From: Tigriopus japonicus
Taxonomy: Eukaryota; Arthropoda; Copepoda; Harpacticoida; Harpacticidae
DNA length: 64,000 nucleotides
Assembly (NCBI GenBank): GCA_010645155.1
Contig: CM021317.1
Coordinates: forward strand, 2,639,415-2,703,414
Reading direction: 5' to 3'
Below the pieces are notes generated by a model. That model searched no databases. It saw only the letters and a list, made by a program, of their open reading frames with translations, and had not been told where the DNA came from. Positions 10,301 through 22,855 of the stretch are shown here, in pieces. Each line of letters starts with the position of its first letter. Within the stretch, counting starts at the first letter, position 1. The translations under genes were made by a program, and so were the position numbers.

Positions 10301-13300
10301 TATAACTAAGTATTCAAGTCCGTTAAAAAAACCTCTGAAATTGGATTATTTTGGAATCTTAAATTTTGACTGGTTCCATTCCATGTGCATGATTTTGCAA
10401 TCAGCTCCTTAGTTTTCGGCTAAAAATTAGCCCGACAAAATAGACCAAATGATTAGGGAAAACCTCTAAAACATTATTTCGACATATCAATCTGAAATAA
10501 CGCTTTGTTGGCAGTTTTCACGCTGTTCGGCCGTCTGTCCGATCACAACAAACTTGTTTTAAACGTACTTGCTGGAGGATGTCCCATCTTCGAGCCCATC
10601 CCGATTGCTGCCTCCGCTGGTGATGCTACCGTTTTGAGGGCGTTCTTTGGGTACACTATGATGGCGATGGGTTTGGTTCAAAGAGTTGAGTAATTGTTGG
10701 TTGGGATGGTGGTGATGATTTTGAGGTACATGATGATCACTGATTCCGGATGTGACAGATGCATTGGAACTGCTGGCAGCTGACTCTGATGAGAATCTTT
10801 TGGAGTGGCTCGACGATTGGAGATGGGAAGGATGTGAAGACGGTCCTTGATGATGCTGATGCTGATGAGGAATGACCGTAGTTCCATCGCTCTCCCTGAC
10901 TATGGGAATGAGCCGCTCACGATTCGTGTGCAGCTCAAAGGAGGTGGGACGACACAGGGGCGGGGCCTGATTTGGGGGCAAGGAGGGTAATTGATATTGA
11001 CTGGAATTGGCCAGTGTCTTGTGCTGACGGTTCTTTTTCGGAGGTAACGCTGGAGGAGGTTGATGGTCATCTGGAAATCAAGCCAAGTAAAAATGCTCAT
11101 CACCTTTCACCCCTTAAAAACAAGGTCTCTCTTTCTCTCACCAATAATGTCTGGAAACTGCATAGGAATCCCAACAGGAAGCCGAGACAAATCGATATTT
11201 TGAGTAAAGAGGCCTTGAGCTGGCGGGAAATTGAACGCCGAATTATCGGGTACGAATTCGCCGAATTCGTGATAATTCTCCGCCCAAACATTCTGTAGAA
11301 GCATTTGGGTTTGAGCGAGGCTTTGCATCAAATCTTCGCCTAAAAAAAATCAAAATTTAACCCTTAAAATAAAATATATTAACCCTTTACTCATGTCTTT
11401 TCGCCTTACGAGATGGAAGAAGTGATTGACCCAAGAGTTCCATATAGTTGAGGATATCGCGTTTCTTTGGTGGCAAAGGAGGTGGAGCACCATTCATTCC
11501 ATCCGACGATCGTCGCTCCGATCGAATCATGAAGCCTGCGGGATGAACGTTGACCGCTCCGGAAAACACGGGCTCCACCTTATTTCGACTGCATAGATCA
11601 AAACTATGGGACGAGCTCAGTTGCCCATGGGAGGGAACATGTGCAGACAATGACGATGACGACGAGTTTTCATGGTGTGACTTTTTGCGCTTGTACTCTT
11701 TCTTTGGTAGATTCGGAGGAGGAGGAACCGGAGGTGGAACAATACTCGAGAGGCTATTATGTCCCTCATCCCTGAGGGACGGGTCATTGGACCCGAATGA
11801 AGGGCTCGAGGGCAATGTTTCTGTGGTGGTAATCTCGTCGCCAAAGCAGGAATCTCGACTCAAATTGAGTGGAGAGGAGACCTCGTCAATGTAGGGAAAC
11901 CCATGACCATCCGGGAGCGTTGTGTCCAAACCATGAGGAGAAGGCAAGTCAATGGTGGGATCATAGCTGAATTTGGAGGATTTATGGTGCATTTGTTGGT
12001 CGAAGAGAGGGTTCGAGAACCAATCGGCATTGCCCAGATTTAACGAATCTCGATGATGTTTCCCGTGTTTGGGTGGGAGAGGTGGAGGTGAGGCAATGAG
12101 ATCATCACCATTGCGGATTTTGCGGCTGTGTTGGCGATGATGACGATCCTCTCGTTTGCGTTTGGGCAATCGAGGTGGAGAGGGACGCGTGGGTCCCACG
12201 TGGTGATTGGGGTAGTGCTCCACATCTGGTGAGGAGATGTCGGGTAGAGAGTTGTGGAGCTGATTGGCCTTCTTCAAGGGCTTTGATCCCGATCCGATGG
12301 CTGGACAATGAATCTGATTGATCAGATGGGCTACGGCTTTTCGCACCGGGTCCACCACGGCCTCACTAGACTCTTCAGTTTGATCCAACGAGCCTGTAAA
12401 AGACCGTTGAAACAAGACCATTAAGAATTCGCATCAGTCAGAGAAGAGGTTCATGAACATAACATAAAATGAATTTTTCATCCCTTTGGTATTCTTTATA
12501 TAAAAAGCTTATTTTTCTTTTCTTTTTCATATGCAACAGAACTCCTGCTGTAAAATTAACCTTGCTAACGCGTTTCATAATCTTCTTGATTTGATCGGCA
12601 AAAAAGTTTCAAAACAGGCAATCACACGAGAATATCACCTAAGATTTTTTAATCGTTGAGTGCTAGGCTCGGATGTTTGAACCTTGCCAGTGTAGGTGGC
12701 CATCACATCGTCCAATTTTTCCTCGATAAGGAATTTCAAGTCCGGTATGAGAACGGTTCATTATCTGTGATTGTGGATCGGCGTCTAAGAGTTTCTTTGA
12801 GAAAGGTCGGAGACGAGAATCGAACCTTGGATAGCTCTTTTTGTTGGAAACTGCGCTAACCTCGAGTATTCGTCGCCTCCATGTCTTCAATAAGTTCCTT
12901 GTTTTTAAACCCTTTCAAACTAAAACGATAAGTTCTTTTAAGCTTAATAGAAATGGACCGAAATTTCGGTTTCGGTTATGCCAACCGAAAGCAGACATGC
13001 ACTATAAACAATGGAGTTGGTTAAAAAAAATGGACGATATTTTTTTGGTCTAAAAACTTTTGAAACCTAAGTTTTCCGACGGTACGTATAATTTTGTTGT
13101 CAGGTGCTTTCGGTTTTGGTTTCGGTTAAGCCCTCTTTCGGACGAAACATTCGGTTTCGGTTTAGAGCCCTTCGGTCCATCACTTTTCCGTTACAATCTC
13201 AAAACTAGCAAGCTCCTCGCCAACCTAGACCCATTTCCCGCAACTTTCTTGGAGGCTGACCCCTTTTGGAAGACTCACCGGAAACAATCACAGCATCTGC

Positions 13301-14352
13301 CCACTGGGTCAGATTGGAAATTGTGGTATACAATTCGCTTAACGCCCCGGTCAGACTGGCGTCATCCTTGAGGTCCGGATCGTGAAACACAAACGACTGC
13401 AAGCCAACCACTCGTTCCAGCACAATGGAGGCGCATCCCGGGAGCAATTCCAAGGTGCCTTTCGTCACGGCATCCTACATGGACAAAAACAATTTTGTTG
13501 TGAGACAGAGGGTAAAAAAGTTTGAAAGACAAAAAAGATATTTTAAAATGCTCTGACTTAAAAAAATGATTAAAAATAAAAATTGTTAAGTTGGAAATGG
13601 CCCAAAATGTCGGAAAGACGATTTTTAGACTTTTGAGACTTTTTACAAAACGTCTAAAAATTGCAAATAAGATCGGAAAATATTTTTCCCGCAAGACAAA
13701 TCAAACGCAAAGAGCTTTTATGACTATAAAACTAACCTCATTAGTACTGCGAGAAAAAAGATTGAAAACAGTTTTTGACGCTGGAAACGCCGAAAGGGAA
13801 AAAGTTTCCCATTTTTTGGTTCAAATTATTTGGTCTTGGTTTCTTCTTGTCCAAGATATTTTGGTCTCATTTCCTTGTCAGAAGGTCGTGATTAAAAGAT
13901 CACAAATAAGCGTTATAAGATATCGTAATTTTAAAAGATAAATCTCTAAAATGTCCAAACCATTAAGTATTTGCTTTCAATCTTATCCAGTTCGTTGTTC
14001 AAACCTGAAAATAGCTCAGAGCCAGTTGGACATCTCTGGCGAGAGAATCCGTGTTGTGCTTGGGTTCCGAGTATCCAATGAGGTTATCGGTGGAATTGGT
14101 CTTCTTTGCCAATTGGATGGCACTTTTATTCACGGGTGGGCCTCCTCTTCCTGACCCCGAGGAGCTCCCATTGTGACCAGCGGAGTGAACTCGCTGAGGC
14201 TGACCTTGCTCCAAGACCACATGGGCTGGAGAGGCCTTGTCATGGGTGTGGTGTCCAAGGGCTTCGAGTAGGTTCTCTTTGAAGGAGTGAGCTCTCGAAG
14301 CGATCTTGCCTTTCATCCCAATGACCATTGGACGATTGGAGGTGGTGTTCAT
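7398..14352 (-). CDS. RAPGEF1: Rap guanine nucleotide exchange factor 1 (C3G-like)
   Basis: Exchange factor that loads GTP on Rap1 downstream of Crk adaptors at adhesion and receptor complexes. Coding exons, each joined in phase at GT-AG sites: 14005-14352, 13279-13474, 11410-12393, 11142-11339, 10569-11070, 9464-9845, 8558-8759, 8289-8478, 7891-8142, 7693-7816, 7398-7631; 1203 residues (human about 1080). The N-terminal helical region (about 100-190) has LSYFQ and LLPGCASIVLE as in C3G. A long disordered middle holds five proline motifs of the Crk-SH3 type, PPPxLPxK: near residues 254, 284, 405, 485 and 580. RasGEF_N is about 785-930 (ELRAGDVDELIILATESTNR) and the CDC25 catalytic domain about 945-1190 (FNSYLAFLSALDSASIRRLE, KVNFAKRWQQYNIL), ending in IKPR as in C3G. 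The last intron is only 61 bp. The start is the first ATG after an in-frame TGA. A hAT MITE and a fold-back repeat sit in its introns. Confidence 0.93.
9940..10221. mobile_element. Fold-back MITE in a RAPGEF1-like intron
   Basis: Two arms of about 73 bp, 9940-10014 and 10150-10221, are reverse complements at most positions (left ggatgagtgtaatcgat, right atcgaacgaat-type variants, then agctggggatt and ggggccaaaatgg in both). The spacer is about 135 bp with no coding frame. It lies wholly inside the intron between the RasGEF_N exon and the proline-rich exon. No clear target duplication was found, so the class is unknown. Confidence 0.7.
12948..13184 (+). mobile_element. hAT-type MITE copy in a RAPGEF1-like intron
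   Basis: Same family and orientation as 3748-4062: begins TAGAAATGGACCGAA, carries TTTCGGTTTCGG blocks and ends TTCGGTCCATCACT. The ends have drifted and no 8-bp duplication remains, so this is an older copy. It lies in the intron 12394-13278. Confidence 0.75.
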
Positions 14353-14455
14353 GGTCAAGCAGACTATTAGGGAGACTTTTCAGAAGAGGATCTGTCATCC
14401 GGATCCTTGGACAGAACCTCCATCCTCAGTCGTTCGGTGATCATGATGGCAATTC
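14353..14455 (-). promoter_or_regulatory. RAPGEF1-like 5-prime UTR segment with an upstream ORF
   Basis: A splice acceptor (gtctgttccag) ends at 14456, so the first coding exon carries about 100 nt of leader and at least one upstream non-coding exon exists. The leader contains a 25-codon ORF (MITERLRMEVLSKDPDD...) that stops at TAA shortly before the main ATG at 14352. Such an upstream ORF would be expected to lower translation of the main frame; this is inference. Confidence 0.5.
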
Positions 14456-16440
14456 CTGGAACAGACGAAAGGGATCATGGTCAAGGATCTTGTTGTGTCT
14501 TTTGCATTGGAGAAGGCGCGTGGGTGCGTTGGATCTTGATTTTTTCCCTCGCTAATGGGTAATTATCATGGCCGGGATTTCAAAATGAGATTTCCCATCT
14601 GTTTCGTTCGTTCGTTCGTCCGTCAAAACCGAGTGGACATCCAAATGTTTGCATTTCGCATAGCCCTCTTAAACGTTGTTGGGGCAGAAACAACTTGGCG
14701 AGGGATGGATGTACTTAAGTATTTGGTCATTCAATATACACATAAACCTACTTTACTATGCCCACGAAAGTGCTCTTGAACTTTTAAAAGCCACAGGATT
14801 ATCAAATCATATTAGAATTTGGGATGCACAACTTTATTGGACAAACGTGTTTTCTTAGATTCCAAAATCAAAATGTTCTCTTGTGATGGAGTAAAAGATC
14901 GCTCAACATGTTTCAAAGGCTTTTAAGCTACTTAAAAATTTAAGCTTAAACCGAGCGCCAAGCATAAATCGTATAAAGATCTGAATTGTAAAATCTTTTG
15001 AATATTTTGGAGGACCATCCCTCAATCAGTAGTCCGAGTCATATTCAACATGCTCGTAATTCTTTGTGTGCTTTGTACAAAGTCCATTAACAGTCGGTTT
15101 TCGAGGACCAAGACGCGCTATCTTCCTTTTCCCTTCAATGACAATTCGTTCGTTTCCATTTTTTTATCTCTTTGATTGGGTTTCATCCTACCCAGTGGAG
15201 TAACTGAGGAAATTGTGTGAGTCTGCATTTCTTTTCTATCGATCGAAGTGAGGATACATTTTTCACCAGATATATTCCACGACACCTGCAGTAATGACTC
15301 GGGCATTTTTTCTGAGATTGCTCCTCTAACTTCAACTCCAGGCTGCTACCTCACTCACTTGATCCTACTGGTATTGCATGAAGTAGTAGCAATAGTATGT
15401 ACTAGTTGTCCATGTGGTTGATCAGTCGGTTAGTCATCTGTTTTCAGGGTAAAGTATGGCGGATGGAATTAGCTTCATTTACAATCACCGAAACCCACCA
15501 CTTGTCCAACATCATCCCCATTGGGTTAAGATTTCTTCTTATTGACGGCGGTTTCACTTTCTCGTCGTCCTACCTTGAGAGCCATTAATTCATTAATTGT
15601 CACTTGCACACCACCAAATTCAGTGTACTGTTATGCCAACGGAACAAAGGGCTTCTCAGAATCGAGTTGGACATTTACGTGTTGCACAGTACATACCTAC
15701 ATACATTGAGCAATCATAATGTACGACAATGTGAGGGCGAACAAACAAACCATTGGAAAAAAGAGAGCGTGTGCCAAAAGTTCAGGGTTAACGGGGCTAG
15801 ATTGTTTCCTATGGTTGTTGAATGCGAGGCATGATGATTCACAAGTGGGTTTGAGTGGCTGGAAACACCTTTTTTCGTGGAAACCTAACCTAAAGAAAGG
15901 TCCCAATGCAATCTGGTTTTGAATTGACTCTACAGCACATTATTGGTGTTGACAAACGGCAGATTTCAAAGCGGCGTTGTCACTCGTTTGGTCTTCCTTG
16001 TATGTGGTGAACTGAATGGTGCCAAGATGAGAATTGAGATCAGCATCATGAATAGATTCGCCAAGCCACTTCCCAATGTGTTGCCGGATGATTCTTTTGA
16101 ACGCCCTCCAAGTAATTGTTTGAACCAAAAGTGATGCCCTAGTTGTTGTTTTTTTATATATTCGTGGTCCCATTCATTTTAAGGCCAGAATTACAGTCAA
16201 ACACGACGTACCACACTTCGTGGAAATCGTGGGTGGCAAACTGCCGCCATTGACAAGGACATACGGCCTTGATGTATTGTTTAATGAATGATCATCAGCA
16301 GCCTTCGTGTTTGAATTAGGTAGTATCTTGGAGGGTTGAATTGAAACAAAGAGCCAAGGCGTCGGTTTTTTAGAGTGCCTTCAGATGACTCACGCGTTAT
16401 TCCGATTTATCAAATTCGATGATGATTATTAGTTTTTGCC
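14456..16440. other. Upstream of the RAPGEF1-like gene, no supported gene
   Basis: Probably contains the RAPGEF1-like promoter and non-coding first exon(s), but I cannot place them. Short frames on both strands lack conserved features. Confidence 0.4.
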
Positions 16441-17184
16441 TTATGCTTCAGATTGATTGGGATGTGTGCCAATCGAACGAACAAGAGGGGGATTTCGATC
16501 TTGTAAACAAATGTAATTGGAGTCATCGTCCCGAGCAAGAATATACCCCTCTTGTCCTTCAGAAACAAAATTTGAATTCTGCTCCTCATCTGCAATAAAG
16601 GTTGACCTTTGAACTGGATTGTGCGCAAACTGAGACGAAACTCTACATGAGCTCTCAGAGCATTGCTCCAACTTTGAACAGTTAGTAGAAAGATTCCACT
16701 AGCTCCATCATATCATGAAATATCCTCTATATCTACTATCTACTAACGGGGATCGGAGGAGAGAATCCTACGAAAAGAACCCCTCCAACATGATGAGAGT
16801 GAATGCTTTGAATAAGAAAGTTTGAAGAGACATTTGGAGAATGTACACCACAAAGCAGATGAGCACGAGATTAAGGGCTGATGGTGGTGGTGAGACCGGC
16901 CATGCTATATCGTAAAATGTGAAAATCTAGCCAATTTATCATGGCTGTTCTTCCACACTTGTACGTACTCTTTTGGTTGCTCTGCAAATAACAGTGTTCG
17001 AACGCTTTTCTTCTTCTTGCGTGGGAATTACTCGAATGAGGAAAGAGATGACGAGGACCAAGACAATCACCACCATTATCGTCATCATCACTCCTATGCT
17101 GGGATCATGAGACGAACGACGTACTGTACGTTTAACGCATGTTTGTGCTAAAATTCCGAGACGATTCGACGCTAATCTATCCAT
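16441..17184 (-). CDS. Possible small single-pass membrane protein, two exons
   Basis: Not recognised. A minus-strand frame from ATG 17184 encodes 72 residues up to a GTACGT donor at 16968/16969; a second frame begins after an acceptor at 16672 (preceded by a TACTAAC branch-site-like motif) and runs to TAA at 16441-16443. Both joins are phase 0, giving 148 residues. Residues about 31-52 form a strongly hydrophobic segment (VMMTIMVVIVLVLVISFLI) flanked by a basic N-terminal side and an acidic QEEEK on the other side, so a single membrane span with the N-terminus inside is likely. The tail is polar and acidic. It could equally be two unrelated chance frames, or the last exons of a longer receptor-like gene with upstream exons beyond 17184. 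No function is assigned. Confidence 0.3.
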
Positions 17185-20100
17185 CACTCGAGGATCTCAA
17201 GCATGCACATGAACACTCAACGGCATTAAAATTGATTTTTCCGTGGGATCCCATCGTATCCAATATATTGGTTGAAACTCATTCCCGACTTGCAAATTGA
17301 AATCCTTTCGAGGTTTCTCTTTCGTGCCGATTTTTATGTCCTCGCTCTCATGAATGACCTGAATCCAATGAGATGATGAAGATGATGAGAATAATGATTC
17401 TGCCTTCCAAAAGACGCCCTTGATGAAACTGTGGAGGTTGGAGCAGCGAACTCACGTTTTTTCCCTTCCTCTCAATGTCTTCATCAAGATTAAAACACCA
17501 CGATCTATCCGGCTAATAATATGCTTCAACTTTCTAACCAACTCGGAACGTGAATTGATTTGTGGGCAGCGGCCTACCTCAGATTGTGATGGTTTGTCGT
17601 CACCAATAATGTTGAGTAGCCATTTTTAAGGCCGAAACAAATTAATTAGGATAATAACACTTCACTAGCGCTCCATCACACTGGTTTGGCTAAATCTTGC
17701 TTAGTTAGTGGGTGAGTCAGGCTTTCTGGATGGAGTCACGGATCACTCAGTGATCGCTACTCTCAAGTACAGATCCCATGAGGGATTCCGAGAAGAGCTC
17801 AGTAGTTGGTAGTTGGCTCAGCGATGGTTGTTGGATTGTTTTCAAGACGATAACTTCATCGGTCTGTCTTTGGTATGAAGCAATGCAGAAATTATGTGCT
17901 GGTTCAAGAACGAAGGAGATCCTTATCACGAACCTTTCCACACTTTCACGTTCCGGTGTTTATAACCGAACTTTATTCACGTGTAGACACTAAGGTGGAA
18001 ATGTGGCTGGATGATGTTTCTCGTCACTAGAGGAACACTGAGCGATGTGTCCGATGGTTTTGTGTGACCACCATGTTATGACAATCAGCGCTAGTCCGTC
18101 GTAGGGAGGAACCACTTCAAGTTGGTTCCATCATCAACCTCGCTGCCTTAGCCAAGAGGAGCATGGATGGAGGATATTTCACTTGAATTTTTTAGTGTCT
18201 GCTGCTCTCGACTGCTCCTGACTACTAGTGAGTGGTTCCTTCACTGTATTCCTCGTTCGTTCCTCTCCAGCCTCGGCCTGTTCTGTTTCGATCTTGCTAG
18301 CTGCTTGCTTACTTACTTGCTTACTTGCTTGCTTGCTGGCCTCCTTGCTTGTCCTCCTATTCCTTCTTCTTCTTTTTCTTCTTTTTCTCCTCCTTCTCCT
18401 TCTTCGTATTCCTCTTTCTCCTTCTCCCACAGTTAGTCAGTCCTCTCTTGGTAAGTGAGCTTGAGAAAGAACTGACGGACGGAGGTACGGAGTCCGGACA
18501 GTGGTGGTGGTGGTGCTAGTGGTGATTCCTGAACGACAGGGTACTGCCATCACACTTGGACAAACCCTACCGTATAACATTTGGGATCAGAGCGTCTCTA
18601 TTCTTGAAATTCCCAATCTTACCTCTTGTAGGATCACCTGTCCTGGCAAAAAGAAATCTAATTTTCAAGGTACTTCTCTTTCAGCATCAGTATTTTTGCT
18701 CTCATCGAAAGGAAACATTGGATCGCATGTTAACGCATTTAAGAAACTTGAAGAGTTTACCAAAATCAAGAAAAAATAATGGTCCTTCAGTAGACACTCG
18801 CCCTGTCTGCTGCATTTCAAACACAATCAATGACTTGAGAGTATATTTAAGGCTTGTTAATCTGAGCTGATTTTAGTGTATTCAATAACATCAGATATGA
18901 GTCAACATGTGACCCCTTGTTTTCTACCTGAAAGATTGGGAAAAGACCATTTGCTTGTTTTTTTTAAGGTATTCCACAATTTCACCTATTGCCTCAAGAA
19001 AGAAGACAAAGATCCAAAATGCGTTTTCAGTTTCTTGTTCCTTTCCTTCCTTTTTAGGAGCAAATTTTGGTATGATTAATCCAAGACTACATTAAAATCA
19101 CCTTTCAAAAACACTATAACAAAGATCGCCTTCTGTTTTGTACGACTACGGACAAACATGGGAAACCAGGAGAACGGTGGAAGACTTTATTCAGATCAGG
19201 GAATAACGATGAAGAATGGGTAATGTACAGAGGAAACTACAGGTTTATATACGAAGAAGGAACGCAGTAGGAAGTACATGGGACAGCAGTTGAACGAGAG
19301 ATCTGAATACACAACACCTTCCACATTTTGAATCATGAAAATTGGAGAGCCAAACCTTCAGTGCTTTAAGATTATGTAATTCTTTAATCTCGCTTTCTAC
19401 GGGGAACATTATAAGCCTCCATTTCCTGAGCATCGTTAAATGAACGAAAAAAATAATTCCTAAGCTGAAACATTGTTAGTAAAATACAGTGATAACATTT
19501 AGTTGGCTATCAAAACTAAAAAAGGGTAATTCCCGCGTTATTAGTAAACGTGTGTCCCTTGAAAAATGGAATCGAATCAGTTTTTGTCTCAAAAAAACGA
19601 AACAAGTTTTACGTCTATAATGCGAACTAACCATGGGTATTGAATGTTTAAAGGCTTAAATTTCAGAGGAAATGCTCATAATTCAAAACATACCCAGAAT
19701 GAATGAGCATGGCAACGAAATGTTGCTGATTTCTAACATTCATTGTTGGATTTCAGAGAAAAATGAAAAAAATAACACCGTTTCCAGCATGTTTAGAGAG
19801 GCGAACGACCTAAATCCAGCGACAGAAAAATTGATACATATCTTTAGAATTCTATCCTTAATTTGCCAGTTTTTTTTCTTTATCCTCTTCTTAATCATCC
19901 TTTTTTCATAAATTGTCCAGATCGACCGACTCTGATTTATAATATTATTGAAGTTGGAAAAATTAACACTTAGTCTTTTTCTCTTTTTTTAAGAGAAAGT
20001 AACTCCGATTGAACATCTGAAACTTCGCAAATAAACTTGAGCGGACTTGGACCCACTGTGAGCTCATTGTGGTAGTTTTCCATTCAGAGGTTCAGCAAAA

Positions 20101-20719
20101 CAAGCGCCCCCTTCTACGTACCTTCCTTGGCGAGTACGCAGAAGGGACGGTGGGAATGCACCTTTTCAGGACGGGCACGGACTCCTTGAGCCAAATCCCA
20201 CGTACATATTGACGTCCTGCAGAGTTTGACGCGATTTTTCGGCTTAAACTAGTTTTTTTAAACACAAAAAAGCAACTCTTTTCCAGTTTGGTTGGCCCTT
20301 TTTTCGAACAATTCTCTCATTATTGATTTACTATGGGATTTGCTCCATAAATACGAAATCGCTCCCAACTTCTTTGGAGGGATCAGTCTTTCTACCAAGA
20401 GAGCGAGAACGGCGACGCGCTTCAACGAGAGAACAGTTGGATGGAAGAAACCAAATAGTATTGGGAGAATGAGGAAGAAGAGAAAACCAACCTAACTGCC
20501 CCCCCCTAAAACATGGATGAGTTCAAGCCGAGAAGAGGAAGTAGTAATGGAAGTATGGACTATGAACTCTTGTACACATTGAACAGGAAAGGCGGGGCAA
20601 GCCAACAATGCTGTTGGTGGTTCCATCGACTTCCCAAAGTCTTTATCACAGACGGATGGGTTCATATCTTTTTGGAAGGATTCTTCTATTGACCAAGTTT
20701 GACATACATGTGTAAAGTG
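17185..20719. other. Intergenic, no supported gene
   Basis: Several short frames of no recognisable family. The only clear structure is the pyrimidine-rich simple repeat at 18290-18430. The last few hundred bases may be the 3-prime UTR of the N-myristoyltransferase gene. Confidence 0.45.
18290..18430. repeat. CTTG tetranucleotide and CTT-rich low-complexity tract
   Basis: Runs of cttgcttacttgcttgcttg followed by cttcttctttttctt and ctccttctc. The long hydrophobic or Lys/Arg/Ser-rich frames predicted here on both strands are artefacts of this composition. Confidence 0.8.
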
Positions 20720-22855
20720 TCATTGCAAAACGAGTCCAATCTTATTGGGTGGCATGGATGGACACCGCCAATTGTAGAGATAGTACTGCAAGTTTCCATC
20801 GCCGATGCCGAACTTGAGTTTCTCCAGGAATTCAGAGTTCTCCATCAAATCCAACGCGTTAAAGACGTCATAATGCCGCTATTTAGAAAAACAAACAACA
20901 AAATATGACAATTTACATGAACAAAGATATCATATGATAATTTTTCCATACCTGTTTGGCCAAAATCAGGGCATCGTTCATAAGATCGACCCATGGGGTT
21001 GCGTTGGCCACGTTATAGAATGAATACGCGGCATTGAGCTTGTTATGCGTGGGGTGTCCCATGACCGTGGAGGGGAGCGAATAGAAGCTTATAAAGTCCG
21101 TAATGGTCTTTTTATCTGGATGGTCCACCACAAAACTCTCAACAATACCTTCTCGTGGTAGGAACCAATGAGTAAACTCTTCGACGGAATACACGGGCGC
21201 CAAATCATATCGTTGTAAAAACTAGTGGGCGAGCAAACAAAAGCGGGAGTTTCGAATCAAGTCATTGGAGTATTGTAGAAGATTGATAGACTCACTTCAT
21301 TCAACAATTTGCACACTTGCGGCACATCAGTGGCTTTAAAGACCCGTAATCCGGGCACCTTGGTCTCTTCAGGTAATCGGTACAATTTCAAAAGGCGTTG
21401 CATTGTCATTTTCCGGCCCAAATGCGAAAACTGGACATCAATCAGTTTCTTGGGGTTCAGCGAGCGATGCCAATATCGGCAAGTGCCCACGGGTTTGGGC
21501 AGCACCACACCAGCCGTATAAACGGCTTGAAAAATGCCCTCGCAATTGACTCGACGCGTGATCTCCTTGATGAGAACGGGCGCTAATCGCTTGGAACGGA
21601 GCTTCTTGTGCACGCACAGGAAGTTAATCTCGACCATCTTAGTGATCCTAAAACAATCATCGATATGGCGGATGAGGAAAGAACCAGATGGTTAGGTGGG
21701 TGATAGTGATGGACCGAAAGGGCTCAACCGAAACCGAAAGTTTCGGCCGAAAGAGGGCTTAACCGAAACCGAAAGCAGCTGACTACAAAATTGTGTAAAT
21801 GCAAAATCCACCTTAAAATTAAATTTCTCATGTGTTCGATGTTGGGTAGGGCGTAGATTTTGAAAAATCGGGAAACTTGAATTTCAGTGGTTTTTGGACG
21901 AAATTTTTTTCGATTTTGTTGTCAAATTCCGTCCTTTATAGTGCATGTTTGCTTTCGGTTTCGGTAGGCATAACCGAAACCGATACCGAAACCGAAATTT
22001 CGGCCGAAAGCGCTTTCGGTCCATCACTAGACGGGGTGAGCTTACTTTTCATAACATCGGATGGTGGCGGGCACAGCGCTGATGAAGCCCATGAGTTTGC
22101 GGCTTTTGGCCACCCTCACTCCGCAATGCCATTGTCGAAGACTTCCCGGAGGTTGGAGGGCCCAATGCAGAAACTCGGGCGAGTAATCGAAACGAAACAT
22201 GTTGTCGTCATCCTCGACGTAGTTCTCATTTAAGAGAACGTACAACTCTTTTAACTGAAACCAAACCAATCCAAAGGACGTTACAAATCATAAATCTATC
22301 AAGTAGAAATGGATCGGAAAACTACAGCACCGATCAAGAGTCGGAACCGACCCTTAAAGAGTATAATCTCCAATATTCCAAGGACTTTCTGAAGATTATC
22401 ATCCTACTCATATTTTATGGTAAGAAAATGACTAAACTTCTACATTGAAAGACATTCTCTGCTCATTAATGATCTTACCACTAAAGGGTCATCCAAGTTG
22501 AGCGTGTCCCACTCGAATCCGTTGGGTAACGAGTACGGCTCTTGTCTGAGCTTGTCGTGAGGAATATCCGGGTGAATGCATTCATTGGTGGTGATCTCCT
22601 CATTGATCTTGGGCACGGGTTGGGTGCTCCAGAACTCAAACTGTTTCTTGGCGGCCTCTTCTTGCGTCTTGGCCGACTCCGATGAAGCTCCGCCCAAGCT
22701 CGACAACTGCAACATCTCCATGGCCTGCTTTAACTTGGCCAATTGAGCGGCTTTGGCCTCCTCACCCGATCTGGAACAAGGTCAAAAAATGAGAGAGAAC
22801 TCTTTGAGTCATTCATGAAGTCATCCATTACTTACGGCTGTTTCTCGTCAGTCAT
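20720..22855 (-). CDS. NMT: Glycylpeptide N-tetradecanoyltransferase (N-myristoyltransferase)
   Basis: Transfers myristate from myristoyl-CoA to the N-terminal glycine of many signalling proteins; cytosolic and ribosome-associated. Exons 22836-22855, 22479-22770, 22046-22254, 21296-21647, 20952-21221 and 20720-20878 join in phase to give 433 residues (animal enzymes are about 430-500). Visible family marks: [20 protein letters not shown], the myristoyl-CoA site block ending [16 protein letters not shown], the substrate-contacting [20 protein letters not shown], the signature [16 protein letters not shown], and the extreme C-terminal GLVLQ whose carboxylate is the catalytic base in this family. 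The first exon codes only six and two-thirds residues, placed because ATG-ACT-GAC leads into a strong GTAAGT donor in phase. The N-terminus lacks the long Lys-rich ribosome-targeting stretch of vertebrate NMT1. One intron (21648-22045) is mostly a hAT MITE. Confidence 0.96.
21704..22029 (-). mobile_element. hAT-type MITE filling an NMT intron
   Basis: Ends are TAGTGATGGACCGAAAG and CTTTCGGTCCATCACTA, perfect inverted repeats of 17 bp, with CCGAAACCGAAAG blocks inside. Orientation is opposite to the copy at 3748-4062. No clean 8-bp duplication is seen (gtgggtga against gacggggt). It makes up about 326 of the 398 bp of the intron. Confidence 0.85.

Noticed and set aside
11550..11894. 114-codon plus-strand frame inside the RAPGEF1-like gene
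   Set aside because: Antisense shadow of the proline-rich coding exon.
18167..18519. Long hydrophobic and Lys/Arg-rich frames on both strands
   Set aside because: They are translations of CTTG and CTT simple repeats, with no start context or conserved segment.
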